This document shows positions 40,206-49,448 of a stretch of 64,000 bases of DNA, piece by piece. Position numbers and translations under genes: made by a program. Source of the DNA: Staphylococcus ratti (GTDB lineage Bacteria > Bacillota > Bacilli > Staphylococcales > Staphylococcaceae); assembly GCF_020883535.1 (NCBI RefSeq), contig NZ_CP086654.1, forward strand, positions 806,001-870,000, read 5' to 3'. The notes under the pieces were generated by a model that made no database searches, was not told the origin of the DNA, and was given only the letters and a program-made list of their open reading frames with translations. The stretch's first letter is position 1; each line of letters begins with the position of its first letter.

Positions 40206-41951
40206 TTATAAGAATCGTTTTATAGCTGTAGATAGTGAAGGCATCTCTTTAAAAACAAATTTTCCTTCTTCAGTTAAGCTTCGGTATGCAAATTTCGCAT
40301 AATTTCGAGCTTCTTCTGGAACGATTTGACCAGGTAGTGGTGCAGCGTTGACATCCACATAGACATTCACGATCGTAGGCTTATGTTGTTGTACAGCTGT
40401 TTGCACGATAGCGTCGATATCTTTAGGATCTTTTAACGTGTAACCTACGCCACCGCAAATTTCAGCGTATTTCGCAAAGTCCATGTCACTGAAGTCAATA
40501 CCATATTCTAATTCGCCCGCAGCTTGTTGCTCGTATTTGATAAATGAAAGTTCTTGATTATTTAATACAAAAATAACCATTGGCAAATTGTATTGAACAG
40601 CTGTTGCGAAATCTTGCATCACCATTTCGAAAGCGCCATCACCTGAGATTGCAATGACTTGTCGACCAGGATAAGCGATTCGAGATGCAATCGCTGTAGG
40701 CAGTGCGCAGCCCATCGTGCCCAGCCAACTAGAGATGATGAATTTATTGTTTACGCCTAAATTGAGGTAACGTGTAGACCAAACTGTAGATGTTCCTACA
40801 TCTGCAGCAATAACCGTATCTTCATGAATGACCTTATTAATAGCATCCATAAGACGTTCAGGGCGTATAGGTTCAGATTCATCATGTTTATCTTCTGTCA
40901 TCCACTCATCCCATTTTTGCTTACGTTTCAACGTTTCATCTAAAAAGTCACGTTGTGAAATAGGATGAATCATTTCAGTCAACGTGTGTAAGCTTTTTTT
41001 GCTATCTCCGACAATAGGAGCATCAATATTAAAACGATGACCAATGGCTTCTTTGGCTACATCTATTTGAATTGCAGGTATATCTTTATGCGGTAAATAA
41101 TCTGTATACGGATAGTTGGTACCTACTAAAATTAATAAATCGGCATTTTGCATGGCGTAATAGGAAGGTTTCGTTCCAATTTTTCCTATATTTCCTAACA
41201 GATAAGGATGATCATTTGGAACAACTGTTTTAGCAGGCAAAGTAATCATTGTTGGAATTTTAGCTTTTTCAATAAAGGTTTTAACTTCATCTTTAGCGTG
41301 CTGTGCACCTACACCTACTAAAATGACAGGTTTTTTACTTTGATTTACTAACTCTGCTGCTTTTTTAATTTCAGATTCAGGGGCTTCAGGAAGATCAGGT
41401 TTTGTTTTATCTACAGTTTCTGGAATGTGAACATTTACTTTTTGATTCAAAATGTTGTTTGGGAGCGTTAATACAGCTACACCTTTTTTAGCATACGCAG
41501 TACGAATGGCTTCATCTACAATGTCAAAAACGCGAGAGGCATCGCTTTCTTTAAGTTGATAGTTGTACACAGCTACATCTTCAAACAGGTGAGGTAAATT
41601 AACTTCTTGGAAAGCTTTTGTACCCAATGCATCACTATTCGCTTGACCTGCTAAAATGAGTTGAGGGACATTATCTAATTTGGCATCATACATCCCATTT
41701 AATAAGTGAATCGCACCTGGTCCTCCAATACTTAAGGCTACACCAATTTTTCCAGTTAATTTAGTGTAAGCTGCTGCGGAGAGGCTAGCAACTTCTTCAT
41801 GTCGAACATGGATGAATTTAATACGTTCTTCTACGGCTTTCAAACCATCCACAACTGCATCTATAGAATCGCCTGGGATCCCATAAACATGATCAATATC
41901 CCATGCTTCTAAAGCTTTAATTAAAGACATGTTTGCTTTCATTTTTACCAT
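40206..41951 (-). CDS. cidC: Pyruvate oxidase CidC
   Basis: Thiamine-diphosphate and FAD enzyme that converts pyruvate to acetate and CO2 with electrons to menaquinone; in S. aureus it influences acetate levels and cell death. The 581 residues include the N-terminal GIPGDSIDAVVDGL, the glutamate in IHVRHEEVASL near 50, SIGGPGAIHLLNGMYDA near 74, and the TPP/Mg motif GDGAFEMVMQDFATAVQYNLP ending in NN near 433-456. AAAGGAAGAGTAGT precedes ATG 41951. In S. aureus it follows cidAB; here no cidAB genes are visible beside it, so it stands alone. Confidence 0.94.
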   Translation of the reverse strand: MVKMKANMSLIKALEAWDIDHVYGIPGDSIDAVVDGLKAVEERIKFIHVRHEEVASLSAAAYTKLTGKIGVALSIGGPGAIHLLNGMYDAKLDNVPQLILAGQANSDALGTKAFQEVNLPHLFEDVAVYNYQLKESDASRVFDIVDEAIRTAYAKKGVAVLTLPNNILNQKVNVHIPETVDKTKPDLPEAPESEIKKAAELVNQSKKPVILVGVGAQHAKDEVKTFIEKAKIPTMITLPAKTVVPNDHPYLLGNIGKIGTKPSYYAMQNADLLILVGTNYPYTDYLPHKDIPAIQIDVAKEAIGHRFNIDAPIVGDSKKSLHTLTEMIHPISQRDFLDETLKRKQKWDEWMTEDKHDESEPIRPERLMDAINKVIHEDTVIAADVGTSTVWSTRYLNLGVNNKFIISSWLGTMGCALPTAIASRIAYPGRQVIAISGDGAFEMVMQDFATAVQYNLPMVIFVLNNQELSFIKYEQQAAGELEYGIDFSDMDFAKYAEICGGVGYTLKDPKDIDAIVQTAVQQHKPTIVNVYVDVNAAPLPGQIVPEEARNYAKFAYRSLTEEGKFVFKEMPSLSTAIKRFL

Positions 41952-42117
41952 ACTACTCTTCCTTTCTTAAACTTTCATTCTAAATCTTATACCCGTATTT
42001 TTCAGATTCATGCACTCATGCTGTGGACTGATTTTGCTCAAAACATATAGATTAATTTAAAATGTATTGATAAACTCACATTAAGAGATTTAATTTTGAG
42101 AAAGTAGGTCCAATTTT

Positions 42118-42924
42118 ATGAAAAGAACTGACCGAATTAAGAAAGAAGGTGCGCACTCGCCACCTAATGAACCTTATTATAATACGTATTATCAACCGGT
42201 TGGCCAGCCGCCACGTAAACAACGGCCTCGTAAAATCTTTCGCACAGTGATTATTATCGCATGTTTGCTTATAGCACTTTTTATAGGAATTATGTATTTA
42301 TTATCTCAAAAAGCAGATGTGTCAGATTTATCAAGTATCGAACAAAAATCTACTTATGTTGATGCGTCACAGATGCCAGATTATACTAAAGGTGCGTTTG
42401 TTGCTTTGGAAGATAGACGTTTTTATAATCATAATGGTGTGGATTATAGAGGGAGTGTAAGAGCGATATTTGCTTCGTTGAAAGATCGTGATCGGCTTCA
42501 AGGCGGCAGTACCATCACACAACAATTAGTAAAAAATTACTATTACGATAATCAACAAACGATTACGCGTAAATTGAAAGAAATGTTTGTCGCAAAGCGC
42601 GTAGAAAAGAAGTATGAAAAAGAAAAGATTTTAAGTTATTATATGAACAACATCTATTTCGGAGATAACAATTATACAATCGAATCTGCAGCTAATTATT
42701 ACTTTGGTGCAACGGTAAATGAAAATAATCACGCACTTCCACAAATTACTGTATTACAAAGTGCGATGTTAGCAAGTAAAGTGAATGCACCGTCGATGTA
42801 TGATGTGAATGATATGTCACCTTCATTTATTAATCGTACGAAAATGACATTAGAAAAAATGAAGCAAGAAAATGTAATCACAGAAGCACAATATACTGAG
42901 GCACTACAACAACTTGGAGGGTAG
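42118..42924 (+). CDS. sgtB: Monofunctional peptidoglycan glycosyltransferase
   Basis: Polymerises lipid II glycan strands without transpeptidase activity. The 268-residue GT51 protein has a cytoplasmic tail, a single transmembrane anchor (about 43-63), then motif I with the catalytic glutamate in ALEDRRFYNHNGVDYRG (E98), motif II QGGSTITQQLVKN, motif III KRKLKEMFVAKRVEKKYEK-like near 152-170 and the NIYFGDN motif. In S. aureus sgtB belongs to the VraR regulon. It is the first gene before recX. Confidence 0.95.
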   Translation: MKRTDRIKKEGAHSPPNEPYYNTYYQPVGQPPRKQRPRKIFRTVIIIACLLIALFIGIMYLLSQKADVSDLSSIEQKSTYVDASQMPDYTKGAFVALEDRRFYNHNGVDYRGSVRAIFASLKDRDRLQGGSTITQQLVKNYYYDNQQTITRKLKEMFVAKRVEKKYEKEKILSYYMNNIYFGDNNYTIESAANYYFGATVNENNHALPQITVLQSAMLASKVNAPSMYDVNDMSPSFINRTKMTLEKMKQENVITEAQYTEALQQLGG

Positions 42925-42955
42925 GCCAGAGTATGGCATAATAGAATGAAAAGGG

Positions 42956-42990
42956 AACTGGGAGAAGTCGATACGACCTTCCAGTTTTTT
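42956..42990 (+). terminator. Terminator between sgtB and recX
   Basis: AACTGGGAGAAGTCG pairs with GACCTTCCAGTT, followed by TTTTTT. It ends 19 bases before the recX ATG. Confidence 0.7.
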
Positions 42991-43008
42991 ATTAAGCGAG
43001 GCGAAATT

Positions 43009-43815
43009 ATGCGTAAAATTACTAAAATTGAGGTCCAAAAAAATAACGCTTCACGTTTTAATATTTATATAGACGATAGCTTTGAACTCGGTATATCAGA
43101 CGATACGCTCGTCAAATTGAATTTAAAAAAAGGAGATGATGTGACTCCCGAATTTTTAACGCAAATTAAACAACAAGAATTTCAACAACAAGCAATACAA
43201 CAAGCACTCAATCATCTGTCTTATCGCAAACGTTCTACGCGAGAAGTTTATAATCATTTGGCGAAACAAGACTTCCCTGAAAACGTCATTAATCACGCTA
43301 TCGAATATTGTAAAATGCAAAATTTAATTGATCATAAGGACTACGTCGAAAGTTTAAAAAATACTATGATTCGTACGACGGACAAAGGACCAGAAGTATT
43401 TAGGCAAAAGCTCATGGAAGCTGGCATAGAAGATTCTTTAATTCAACAAGTAGTAGCACAATATGAAGTGGAGCAGCCTTTTGATAAGATTGTTAAAGTG
43501 GGAAATAAAATAAAAGAGAAAAAGCAAGGACCCTCAAAAAAAAGGCAACAATATGTGCAACAAAGTTTAATGCAAAAGGGCTATACATTAGAAACGATAA
43601 AAGATGTTTTAGAAACGTTAGATTTTTCTGAAGACCCAGAGATGATGGATAATTTATTGCAACGTGATTTAGAGAAAGTCTATAATAAATATGTCAAAAA
43701 ATATGACGGCTATCAGTTGAAGATGAAAACGACAGAAGCTTTAATGAGAAAAGGTTATGCCTATGATGCGATTAAGCTAAAACTAGAAGAGAGTGGTATT
43801 GTAGATGAATCATAA
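43009..43815 (+). CDS. recX: Regulatory protein RecX
   Basis: Modulates RecA filaments. The 268-residue protein starts at ATG 43009 (MRKITKIEVQKNN) after GCGAGGCGA; the longer open frame reaches into the preceding terminator. The three-helix repeats of RecX are visible, with ALNHLSYRKRSTREVYNHLAKQ, and later AALMRKGY-like TEALMRKGYAYDAIKLKLEE at the end. The gene overlaps yfhH by eleven bases. Not linked to recA here, as usual in staphylococci. Confidence 0.92.
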   Translation: MRKITKIEVQKNNASRFNIYIDDSFELGISDDTLVKLNLKKGDDVTPEFLTQIKQQEFQQQAIQQALNHLSYRKRSTREVYNHLAKQDFPENVINHAIEYCKMQNLIDHKDYVESLKNTMIRTTDKGPEVFRQKLMEAGIEDSLIQQVVAQYEVEQPFDKIVKVGNKIKEKKQGPSKKRQQYVQQSLMQKGYTLETIKDVLETLDFSEDPEMMDNLLQRDLEKVYNKYVKKYDGYQLKMKTTEALMRKGYAYDAIKLKLEESGIVDES

Positions 43816-44119
43816 ACGTTTAAGTGATATGGAACGCCATGAAATATATCAAGAAATACAACGTTATAAAGAGCAAATGCGTAAAGCTGAAATGAATGGC
43901 ATTATGAATGAATATGATGTTTATGCTAATAAAGTTGTTATTGTAGAGAGTTATTTAGTTGATACAACGCTAATAAAGTTAGGCACAAGTTATGCTATAC
44001 AAGACGGCTCTAATGATCATTTTACTGTGAAACGTTTAAAAGGCGTTTTTGCATGGGGCTATCGGAATAACGCTCCACAATTAGAAGAAGGTATTCCAGT
44101 GTCATTATTAAAATTATAA
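43805..44119 (+). CDS. yfhH: YfhH family protein
   Basis: A 104-residue protein of the YfhH/DUF1811 family with helical N-terminus MNHKRLSDMERHEIYQEIQRYKEQMRKAEMNG and a C-terminal SH3-like beta domain. Function unknown. It overlaps recX by eleven bases and is followed after 14 bases by the TagH-like gene, so sgtB-independent co-transcription recX-yfhH-TagH-like-TagG-like is likely. Confidence 0.85.
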   Translation: MNHKRLSDMERHEIYQEIQRYKEQMRKAEMNGIMNEYDVYANKVVIVESYLVDTTLIKLGTSYAIQDGSNDHFTVKRLKGVFAWGYRNNAPQLEEGIPVSLLKL

Positions 44120-44133
44120 AGGGGTTTAAGTAA

Positions 44134-45660
44134 ATGGGGAGTGCAATTGTTCTTAAGATAATTAATGTGACGCATTATTATCGTAATCAGAAAAAGCAAA
44201 ATATCTTAAAGCCTTTTAGTTATCAACCTGAGGATATTGAATTAAATAATATTACATTACATATTTATCAAGGCGAAGCATTGGGCATTATTGGTGAAGC
44301 TGATTCCTCGAAGTCTCTTGTAGGTGAGATACTTGCAGGTACTGTAAAACCTGATAAAGGGCGTATGGTACGCATTGCTTCTATGTTTTATGCCAATATG
44401 AATCAAAAAGCAGTTGAAACAATGTCAGTAAGAGCGTATGTTCAAGACGTGATTCAACTTTATGAATATGAAGTCCCCGATCATAAAGTTGACCAGATTA
44501 TTAAGTACGCGCATTTAGAATCACACTCGAACGACGCAATTAAAAATTTATCTGACCCTGAATATGCGCAATTACTATTTAGTCTTGCGCGTGCTTCAAA
44601 AGCAGAAATCATCATTTTAAGTCATATTTTATCGTATTTAGATAATGATTATATGGAAAAAGCGGCGGAAACGTCTCGTGAGTACATCGATGAGGGGCTA
44701 ACTTGGGTAACCATTGATAATGATATACAAAAAGTTCAGGCGGTGAGCAACTATATCGCATGGATTTCTCATGGACAATTAAGAAAAGAAGGGTCTGTTA
44801 AGCGCGTCATTTCTGCTTACGAAGCACATGAAAAAGATCGTGCCTCGATAAAATCTGAAGAAGCAATGGTTTATTTTGATGATGATTGGAAGCGCAACCG
44901 TTCACGTATGCCGGAGTTGACCTACAATTTCAAAAGAATAGAAAGGTATCATCATGCACAGCCACCTGCTTTTTTAGCTCGGATATGGGCATGGCTCGCT
45001 ATTTTTTTTGTAGGTATTCTTTTAGCTAGTATGTTTATTTTTACAGGTTTTGGAGAACTGGAAACACGTAAAGTATTAACAGAAGATACGATTGCTAAAA
45101 ATAATAAAGACCCTTATGTTGAAAAACTAGCTTATGGTATTGTGGAGGAAAAGGAAGTTAAGCTTAATCCTTCTAACGGGAAAAAAGCGGTTACATTACC
45201 GAGATATGCCGTTGTGACAATTACTGGCGAAAATAAAACGAAGTACCGCATTGATATTGATGGAGACGTGTATACTACTTCAAAATCGCAATTTAAATAT
45301 TTGAATCCAGCTGCTTTATACAATCAGATAGATAGAGAAAAAATCGCACCTTTTATGAAATCGAATTATATTAATTACGTCGACTACTTTAACGGTGAGC
45401 TACATAAGTCACACGCTAAAGTCAATGATACGCTCATACCACAGTCTAAAGGCCGCTTTGTTGAGCAAATTACACAACAACCGATTTCTATGCTTTTCAA
45501 CGATCAAAATAAATTAATTGGCTACACATTTCCAATGGTTAAGCAAGATGAGTTCAAGAAAAAATTTAATCCAGATGACGCGTATTGGATAGGCAAAACA
45601 GAAGAAGGTTATTTTGTTGCTGATCTTCAAAACGGACAATGGATTTATATTAAATTGTAG
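44134..45660 (+). CDS. Degenerate TagH-like ABC ATPase with extracytoplasmic tail
   Basis: A 508-residue protein in three parts: an ABC ATPase-like domain (about 5-235), a charged linker, one transmembrane segment (about 283-305) and an outer C-terminal domain of 200 residues. The whole architecture resembles TagH/TarH, the ATPase of wall teichoic acid export. The ATPase motifs are eroded. Walker A reads GEADSSKS (54-61), keeping K60 and S61 but losing the inner glycines. The LSGGQ position reads LSDPE (139-143). The Walker B end IIIL is followed by S163-H164 instead of D-E. The switch histidine region reads VTIDND. This suggests an inactive or very weak ATPase. AAAGGGGTTTAAG precedes ATG 44134. 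Partner permease follows after eight bases. Confidence 0.8.
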   Translation: MGSAIVLKIINVTHYYRNQKKQNILKPFSYQPEDIELNNITLHIYQGEALGIIGEADSSKSLVGEILAGTVKPDKGRMVRIASMFYANMNQKAVETMSVRAYVQDVIQLYEYEVPDHKVDQIIKYAHLESHSNDAIKNLSDPEYAQLLFSLARASKAEIIILSHILSYLDNDYMEKAAETSREYIDEGLTWVTIDNDIQKVQAVSNYIAWISHGQLRKEGSVKRVISAYEAHEKDRASIKSEEAMVYFDDDWKRNRSRMPELTYNFKRIERYHHAQPPAFLARIWAWLAIFFVGILLASMFIFTGFGELETRKVLTEDTIAKNNKDPYVEKLAYGIVEEKEVKLNPSNGKKAVTLPRYAVVTITGENKTKYRIDIDGDVYTTSKSQFKYLNPAALYNQIDREKIAPFMKSNYINYVDYFNGELHKSHAKVNDTLIPQSKGRFVEQITQQPISMLFNDQNKLIGYTFPMVKQDEFKKKFNPDDAYWIGKTEEGYFVADLQNGQWIYIKL

Positions 45661-45668
45661 GTGAAACT

Positions 45669-46442
45669 ATGTTGGAACAATTTCTCATATTTTTTAAAAA
45701 CATTCCAAGGCATATTAGACATAGCCGTTACCGCATTTTTCAACAGAAAAGCATTTTAATGCTCACCGTCTTGATTGCTTTGGCATTGATTGTAATGTTT
45801 AAGCTATCATTTAAACTTTTTTCAGTTACAGAAATCACGCAAGCTACTATGATGTATCGTTTAGTAGGAATACTTGCTTTTGGGGTTATCGTTGTGGCAA
45901 TTTGGATGAATTATCGAAATTTCCCGAGAGATTATTACGTCACGCGGCATTTTAATAGTAGCCCAATGTTACACATTTTATTTTCAAGTTTGGTATATAG
46001 TTTTATACTTGCGCTTATGCTTAGCGTTATTGCAATAATAAAACCTGTAAACGCAAGTACTTTAGTAATAGGTGTAGTCTTTTATACTTTTGTGTCATTT
46101 GTGTTCATTGCTTTAATGTCGTATTTATTAGGGCTAATTCGAATTATTTATCCTAAATTGGATTTCATTTTTTACTGTGTTGTAGCTGTCGTATTTTGTT
46201 TATTACCTATTATCTTTTTGAGTCAAACCATCCATGGGGGCTTATCGCATTTGCTCATGTTGAATCCGGTGTATTATATTATCAATGGATTTCAACAATC
46301 TGTTATTGTTGGCTCACATGCACTCAATCATTTAGGATATCATTTTTACTTTGTGTGTTGGTTAGGGTTTATTGCTGTGCTTGGTTTTGCTTTAAATGAT
46401 TATGTTTCACAATTAAGACCGAACGAACACATCAATCACTAA
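45669..46442 (+). CDS. TagG-like ABC-2 type permease
   Basis: A 257-residue membrane protein with about six transmembrane segments (near 28-45, 63-80, 100-122, 128-152, 165-185 and 228-245). It has the C-terminal MLNPVYYIINGFQQSVIVG stretch typical of polysaccharide and teichoic-acid export permeases of the ABC-2 class. It begins eight bases after the ATPase-like gene, so the two form one module. The substrate is unknown; wall teichoic acid or a related glycopolymer is a guess from the family. Confidence 0.78.
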   Translation: MLEQFLIFFKNIPRHIRHSRYRIFQQKSILMLTVLIALALIVMFKLSFKLFSVTEITQATMMYRLVGILAFGVIVVAIWMNYRNFPRDYYVTRHFNSSPMLHILFSSLVYSFILALMLSVIAIIKPVNASTLVIGVVFYTFVSFVFIALMSYLLGLIRIIYPKLDFIFYCVVAVVFCLLPIIFLSQTIHGGLSHLLMLNPVYYIINGFQQSVIVGSHALNHLGYHFYFVCWLGFIAVLGFALNDYVSQLRPNEHINH

Positions 46443-46497
46443 AAACGAAGATACAATGTTTTAGGTAACTCATAAATGCCACCTTAAATAAAGAAAG

Positions 46498-46535
46498 AAT
46501 GACTTACATCTCCCCACATTATTCAGTCATTTTTA
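46498..46535 (+). terminator. First terminator after the permease
   Basis: AATGACT and AGTCATT (46498-46531) with a following T run, 56 bases after the permease stop. Confidence 0.55.
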
Positions 46536-46546
46536 CGTACAAATAG

Positions 46547-46600
46547 AAGAGGAGTGGGACGAGGAAATCAATATGACTTCCACGTCTCACTCCCTTTTAC
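46547..46600. terminator. Bidirectional hairpin between the permease gene and yfhP
   Basis: GAGGAGTGGGACG pairs with CGTCTCACTCCC with small mismatches, the inner part adding GGAA/TTCC. A and T runs on both sides. Member of the repeated hairpin family. Confidence 0.75.
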
Positions 46601-46609
46601 TATGTCTTT

Positions 46610-47587
46610 TTAATTAGCGTATAATTTTTTCATTAATTTTTCTTCGGTGAAAACCCAACCGGTATAAGAATGTAAAACTTTCATTTCTTTATCTAGATGA
46701 ACAATGGCTACGAATTGATAATGGTCATTTTTTAAGTAACGTAAGTCTATAAAACGCAATTCTGTTGTATCATTATCAATATGTTCAATATGCCAACGAT
46801 AAATTGAAGAAAAACCTAGAAAAGCGCGTATATTTGGGTCATATTGTGCATGTTTCATAATAATATCATTTGGATAAGGTTGGCGTTCTACTTTGTCGCT
46901 AAAAACGATATTACGACCAAAACTGCGTCCAACATAGTCGTGTTTTTCAGTTTGAATGGCAATACGCCATTGAAAAAAACGAATCGTAGGTGCAACGAAA
47001 ACTTTGATTGGTGTACCTAAATGTTCTACTTGATTTAAGGCTTGTTTTTTGAGCCAACTTTGCATCACGAAGCGTAAAGCGTAATATCCAATGAGTACGA
47101 GGAGGATAGGTCCAAATACTACATAAGGATGAACGCCTAAAGCCCATATTATAATTCCTAGCAATAATATGAAAAATATGACAGGATCAAACGTATTAAT
47201 GACGCTAAGTTGTATCCATTTATTAGAAAATGGTCGGAGGGCTTGTGTTCCATATGAATTAAAAATGTCTACAAAAACATGTAAAAATACTGCCAACTGA
47301 GCCCATAACCATATATGTAGTGGGTTCACTCCACTGAATACACTGTAAACGAGCAAGGTTAAAAGCAATGGCCAAAATAAAGTAAAAGGCACAGAATGCG
47401 TAATCCCTCTATGATTTGAAATGTAAGTTGCATTGTCTTTTAATTTTAAAACGGTATCTATGTCTGGAATTAACGAACCTGCGATAAGAACGGTCGCAGT
47501 AGCAGCAATATTTTGACCTAAACCAGGATCTGTTGTTGCGATAGCAGTTAATCCAACACCTATTGCGATATGTGTTGCAGTATCCAT
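46610..47587 (-). CDS. yfhP: YfhP/YdjM-type membrane-bound metal-dependent hydrolase
   Basis: A 325-residue membrane protein starting MDTATHIAIGVGLTAIAT, which is the family N-terminus; a GTG at 47596 is a less likely start. Conserved histidine and aspartate motifs are THIAIG, SLIPDIDTV near 42-50 and NHRGITHS near 62-69, then FVDIFNSYGTQAL near 105, the pattern of the LexA-regulated YdjM family. Four or five transmembrane segments lie in the first 190 residues and a soluble tail follows. The reaction is unknown. Divergent from mutY. Confidence 0.83.
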   Translation of the reverse strand: MDTATHIAIGVGLTAIATTDPGLGQNIAATATVLIAGSLIPDIDTVLKLKDNATYISNHRGITHSVPFTLFWPLLLTLLVYSVFSGVNPLHIWLWAQLAVFLHVFVDIFNSYGTQALRPFSNKWIQLSVINTFDPVIFFILLLGIIIWALGVHPYVVFGPILLVLIGYYALRFVMQSWLKKQALNQVEHLGTPIKVFVAPTIRFFQWRIAIQTEKHDYVGRSFGRNIVFSDKVERQPYPNDIIMKHAQYDPNIRAFLGFSSIYRWHIEHIDNDTTELRFIDLRYLKNDHYQFVAIVHLDKEMKVLHSYTGWVFTEEKLMKKLYAN

Positions 47588-47676
47588 AAGCGTCACTCAT
47601 TTCCAACTATGTTATTCATTAGTATAATCTATAATTGGGTAGAACGAAAATAATCAAGAATTAGAAGGAGAATTTT

Positions 47677-48729
47677 ATGCATTATCCGGCCACATTTAAA
47701 AAGAACTTAATCGAGTGGTTTAAAATAAATCAACGACAAATGCCTTGGCGTGATACGAACGATCCTTATTTTATATGGACGAGTGAAGTCATGCTCCAAC
47801 AAACACAAGTGGATACAGTGAGAAGTTATTACTTACGTTTTATCAAGCGATTTCCAACTATTGAAGCTTTAGCAAATGCATCTGAGGAGGAAGTGTTAAA
47901 GCATTGGGAAGGGCTAGGGTATTATAGTCGTGCGCGTAATTTTCATACGGCTGCCAAAGAAGTCGTTGAAAAGCATGAAGGACAAGTTCCTTATCAACCT
48001 GATGTATTTAAAACTTTAAAAGGTGTAGGCCCATATACACAAGCCGCTGTGATGAGCATTGCATTTAATCATCCTTTGCCAACGGTGGATGGCAATGTTT
48101 TTCGCGTATGGTCACGCTTAAATAATGATGAATCAGATATAGCGCTACAATCGACTCGAAAAACCTATGAAGCGGAACTGCAACCTTATGTAGATTCTGA
48201 ATCAGGCACATTTAATCAAGCGATGATGGAATTAGGCGCGTTAATTTGTACGCCTAAAACACCACTATGTATGTTTTGTCCTGTGCAATCCCATTGTGAG
48301 AGTTATGCGCTAGGCACAGTTTTAGACTTGCCAGTAAAAACGAAAAAAATAAAGAAAAAGCAACTTACTTATGATGTCTATCTTATCGATAATCATCAAG
48401 GAGGATATTTGATTGAACAAAGAAGTTCAAAGTTACTTAACAACATGTGGCAATTTCCGATGTATGACACAAAGCCAACGGAGCAAGAATTGAAAAAAGA
48501 ATTTGGTGAATCCCTTCATGTTGACGAGACGTGTTTAGGCACAGTGAAACATCAGTTCACACATATGACATGGACGCTCAACATTTATCGTGCCAAAATC
48601 AATGCAGCAGATTTTGACACGGTAACTATGAATCGAAAGTGGTTAACGCGTGAAAATAGACATCAATTGACATTACCTGTGTCAATGTCAAAAATTTACG
48701 ATACCTTTTGTGAGCGTACGAATGAGTAA
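47677..48729 (+). CDS. mutY: A/G-specific adenine glycosylase MutY
   Basis: Removes adenine mispaired with 8-oxoguanine. The 350 residues include the catalytic-glutamate helix SEVMLQQTQVDTV near 38-50, the helix-hairpin-helix LKGVGPYTQAAVMSIAF with the TVDGNVFRV aspartate loop, the iron-sulfur ligands C-x6-C-x2-C-x5-C in CTPKTPLCMFCPVQSHC, and a C-terminal MutT-like domain starting at YDVYLIDNHQGG. TTAGAAGGAGAATTTT precedes ATG 47677. Two TATAAT elements are present upstream (47623-47628 and 47630-47635). Confidence 0.95.
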   Translation: MHYPATFKKNLIEWFKINQRQMPWRDTNDPYFIWTSEVMLQQTQVDTVRSYYLRFIKRFPTIEALANASEEEVLKHWEGLGYYSRARNFHTAAKEVVEKHEGQVPYQPDVFKTLKGVGPYTQAAVMSIAFNHPLPTVDGNVFRVWSRLNNDESDIALQSTRKTYEAELQPYVDSESGTFNQAMMELGALICTPKTPLCMFCPVQSHCESYALGTVLDLPVKTKKIKKKQLTYDVYLIDNHQGGYLIEQRSSKLLNNMWQFPMYDTKPTEQELKKEFGESLHVDETCLGTVKHQFTHMTWTLNIYRAKINAADFDTVTMNRKWLTRENRHQLTLPVSMSKIYDTFCERTNE

Positions 48730-48786
48730 AGGCTATCGAGTGTGATATAATAACTGAGTGAGATTTTGTTAAGCGGGGTGAGACAA

Positions 48787-49332
48787 GTGGTTAAGTCACG
48801 TATTCCTAAAGAGGGAGACACAATTAAAATTCAATCTTATAAACATGATGGCAATATTCACCGCGTATGGTCAGAAACAAGAATATTAAAAGGGACGGAT
48901 CATGTTATCATAGGTGGGAATGATCATACATTAGTGACTGAAAGTGATGGGCGCACATGGATTACACGTGAACCAGCGATTGTGTATTTTCATGCAGAAT
49001 ATTGGTTTAATGTGATTTGTATGTTTAGAGAAGATGGCGTTTACTACTATTGTAACTTGTCATCGCCTTTTGCTTGTGATGAAGAGGCTCTGAAGTATAT
49101 AGATTATGACTTAGACATCAAAGTATATCCTAATGGCAAATACCATTTATTAGATGAAGATGAGTATGAACAACATATGAATCAAATGAAATATCCTAAA
49201 GATATCGATGTAATATTAAGAAGAAATGTAGATATATTACAACAATGGATAGAGCATAAAAAAGGACCATTTGCCCCAGATTTTATTAAAGTTTGGCGTA
49301 ATCGATTCCAGAAATTAAGAAATCGATCTTAA
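48787..49332 (+). CDS. DUF402 nucleoside tri/diphosphate phosphatase (Ntdp type)
   Basis: A 181-residue protein starting at GTG 48787 ([22 protein letters not shown]) after GGGGTGA; the frame is open seven codons earlier but that part includes the ribosome site. The family (formerly UPF0374, YgaC) includes S. aureus Ntdp, which hydrolyses nucleoside tri- and diphosphates. Conserved stretches include [28 protein letters not shown] near 56-83 and the [12 protein letters not shown] acidic segment. Confidence 0.9.
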   Translation: MVKSRIPKEGDTIKIQSYKHDGNIHRVWSETRILKGTDHVIIGGNDHTLVTESDGRTWITREPAIVYFHAEYWFNVICMFREDGVYYYCNLSSPFACDEEALKYIDYDLDIKVYPNGKYHLLDEDEYEQHMNQMKYPKDIDVILRRNVDILQQWIEHKKGPFAPDFIKVWRNRFQKLRNRS

Positions 49333-49367
49333 CGTGTATTGAGACAACTTAGACTGCAACATTAATC

Positions 49368-49426
49368 AAAAACGAGTGAAATAGAGAAATGTTATGAAAA
49401 CATTCTGCTGTTTCACTCGTCTTGTG
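49368..49426 (+). terminator. Terminator between the DUF402 gene and the ABC exporter
   Basis: ACGAGTGAAA (49372-49381) and TTTCACTCGT (49411-49420) are perfect arms with an inner AATGTT/AACATT stem. Confidence 0.75.
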
Positions 49427-49448
49427 TTTTAAGAAAGGGGAAATGTGA

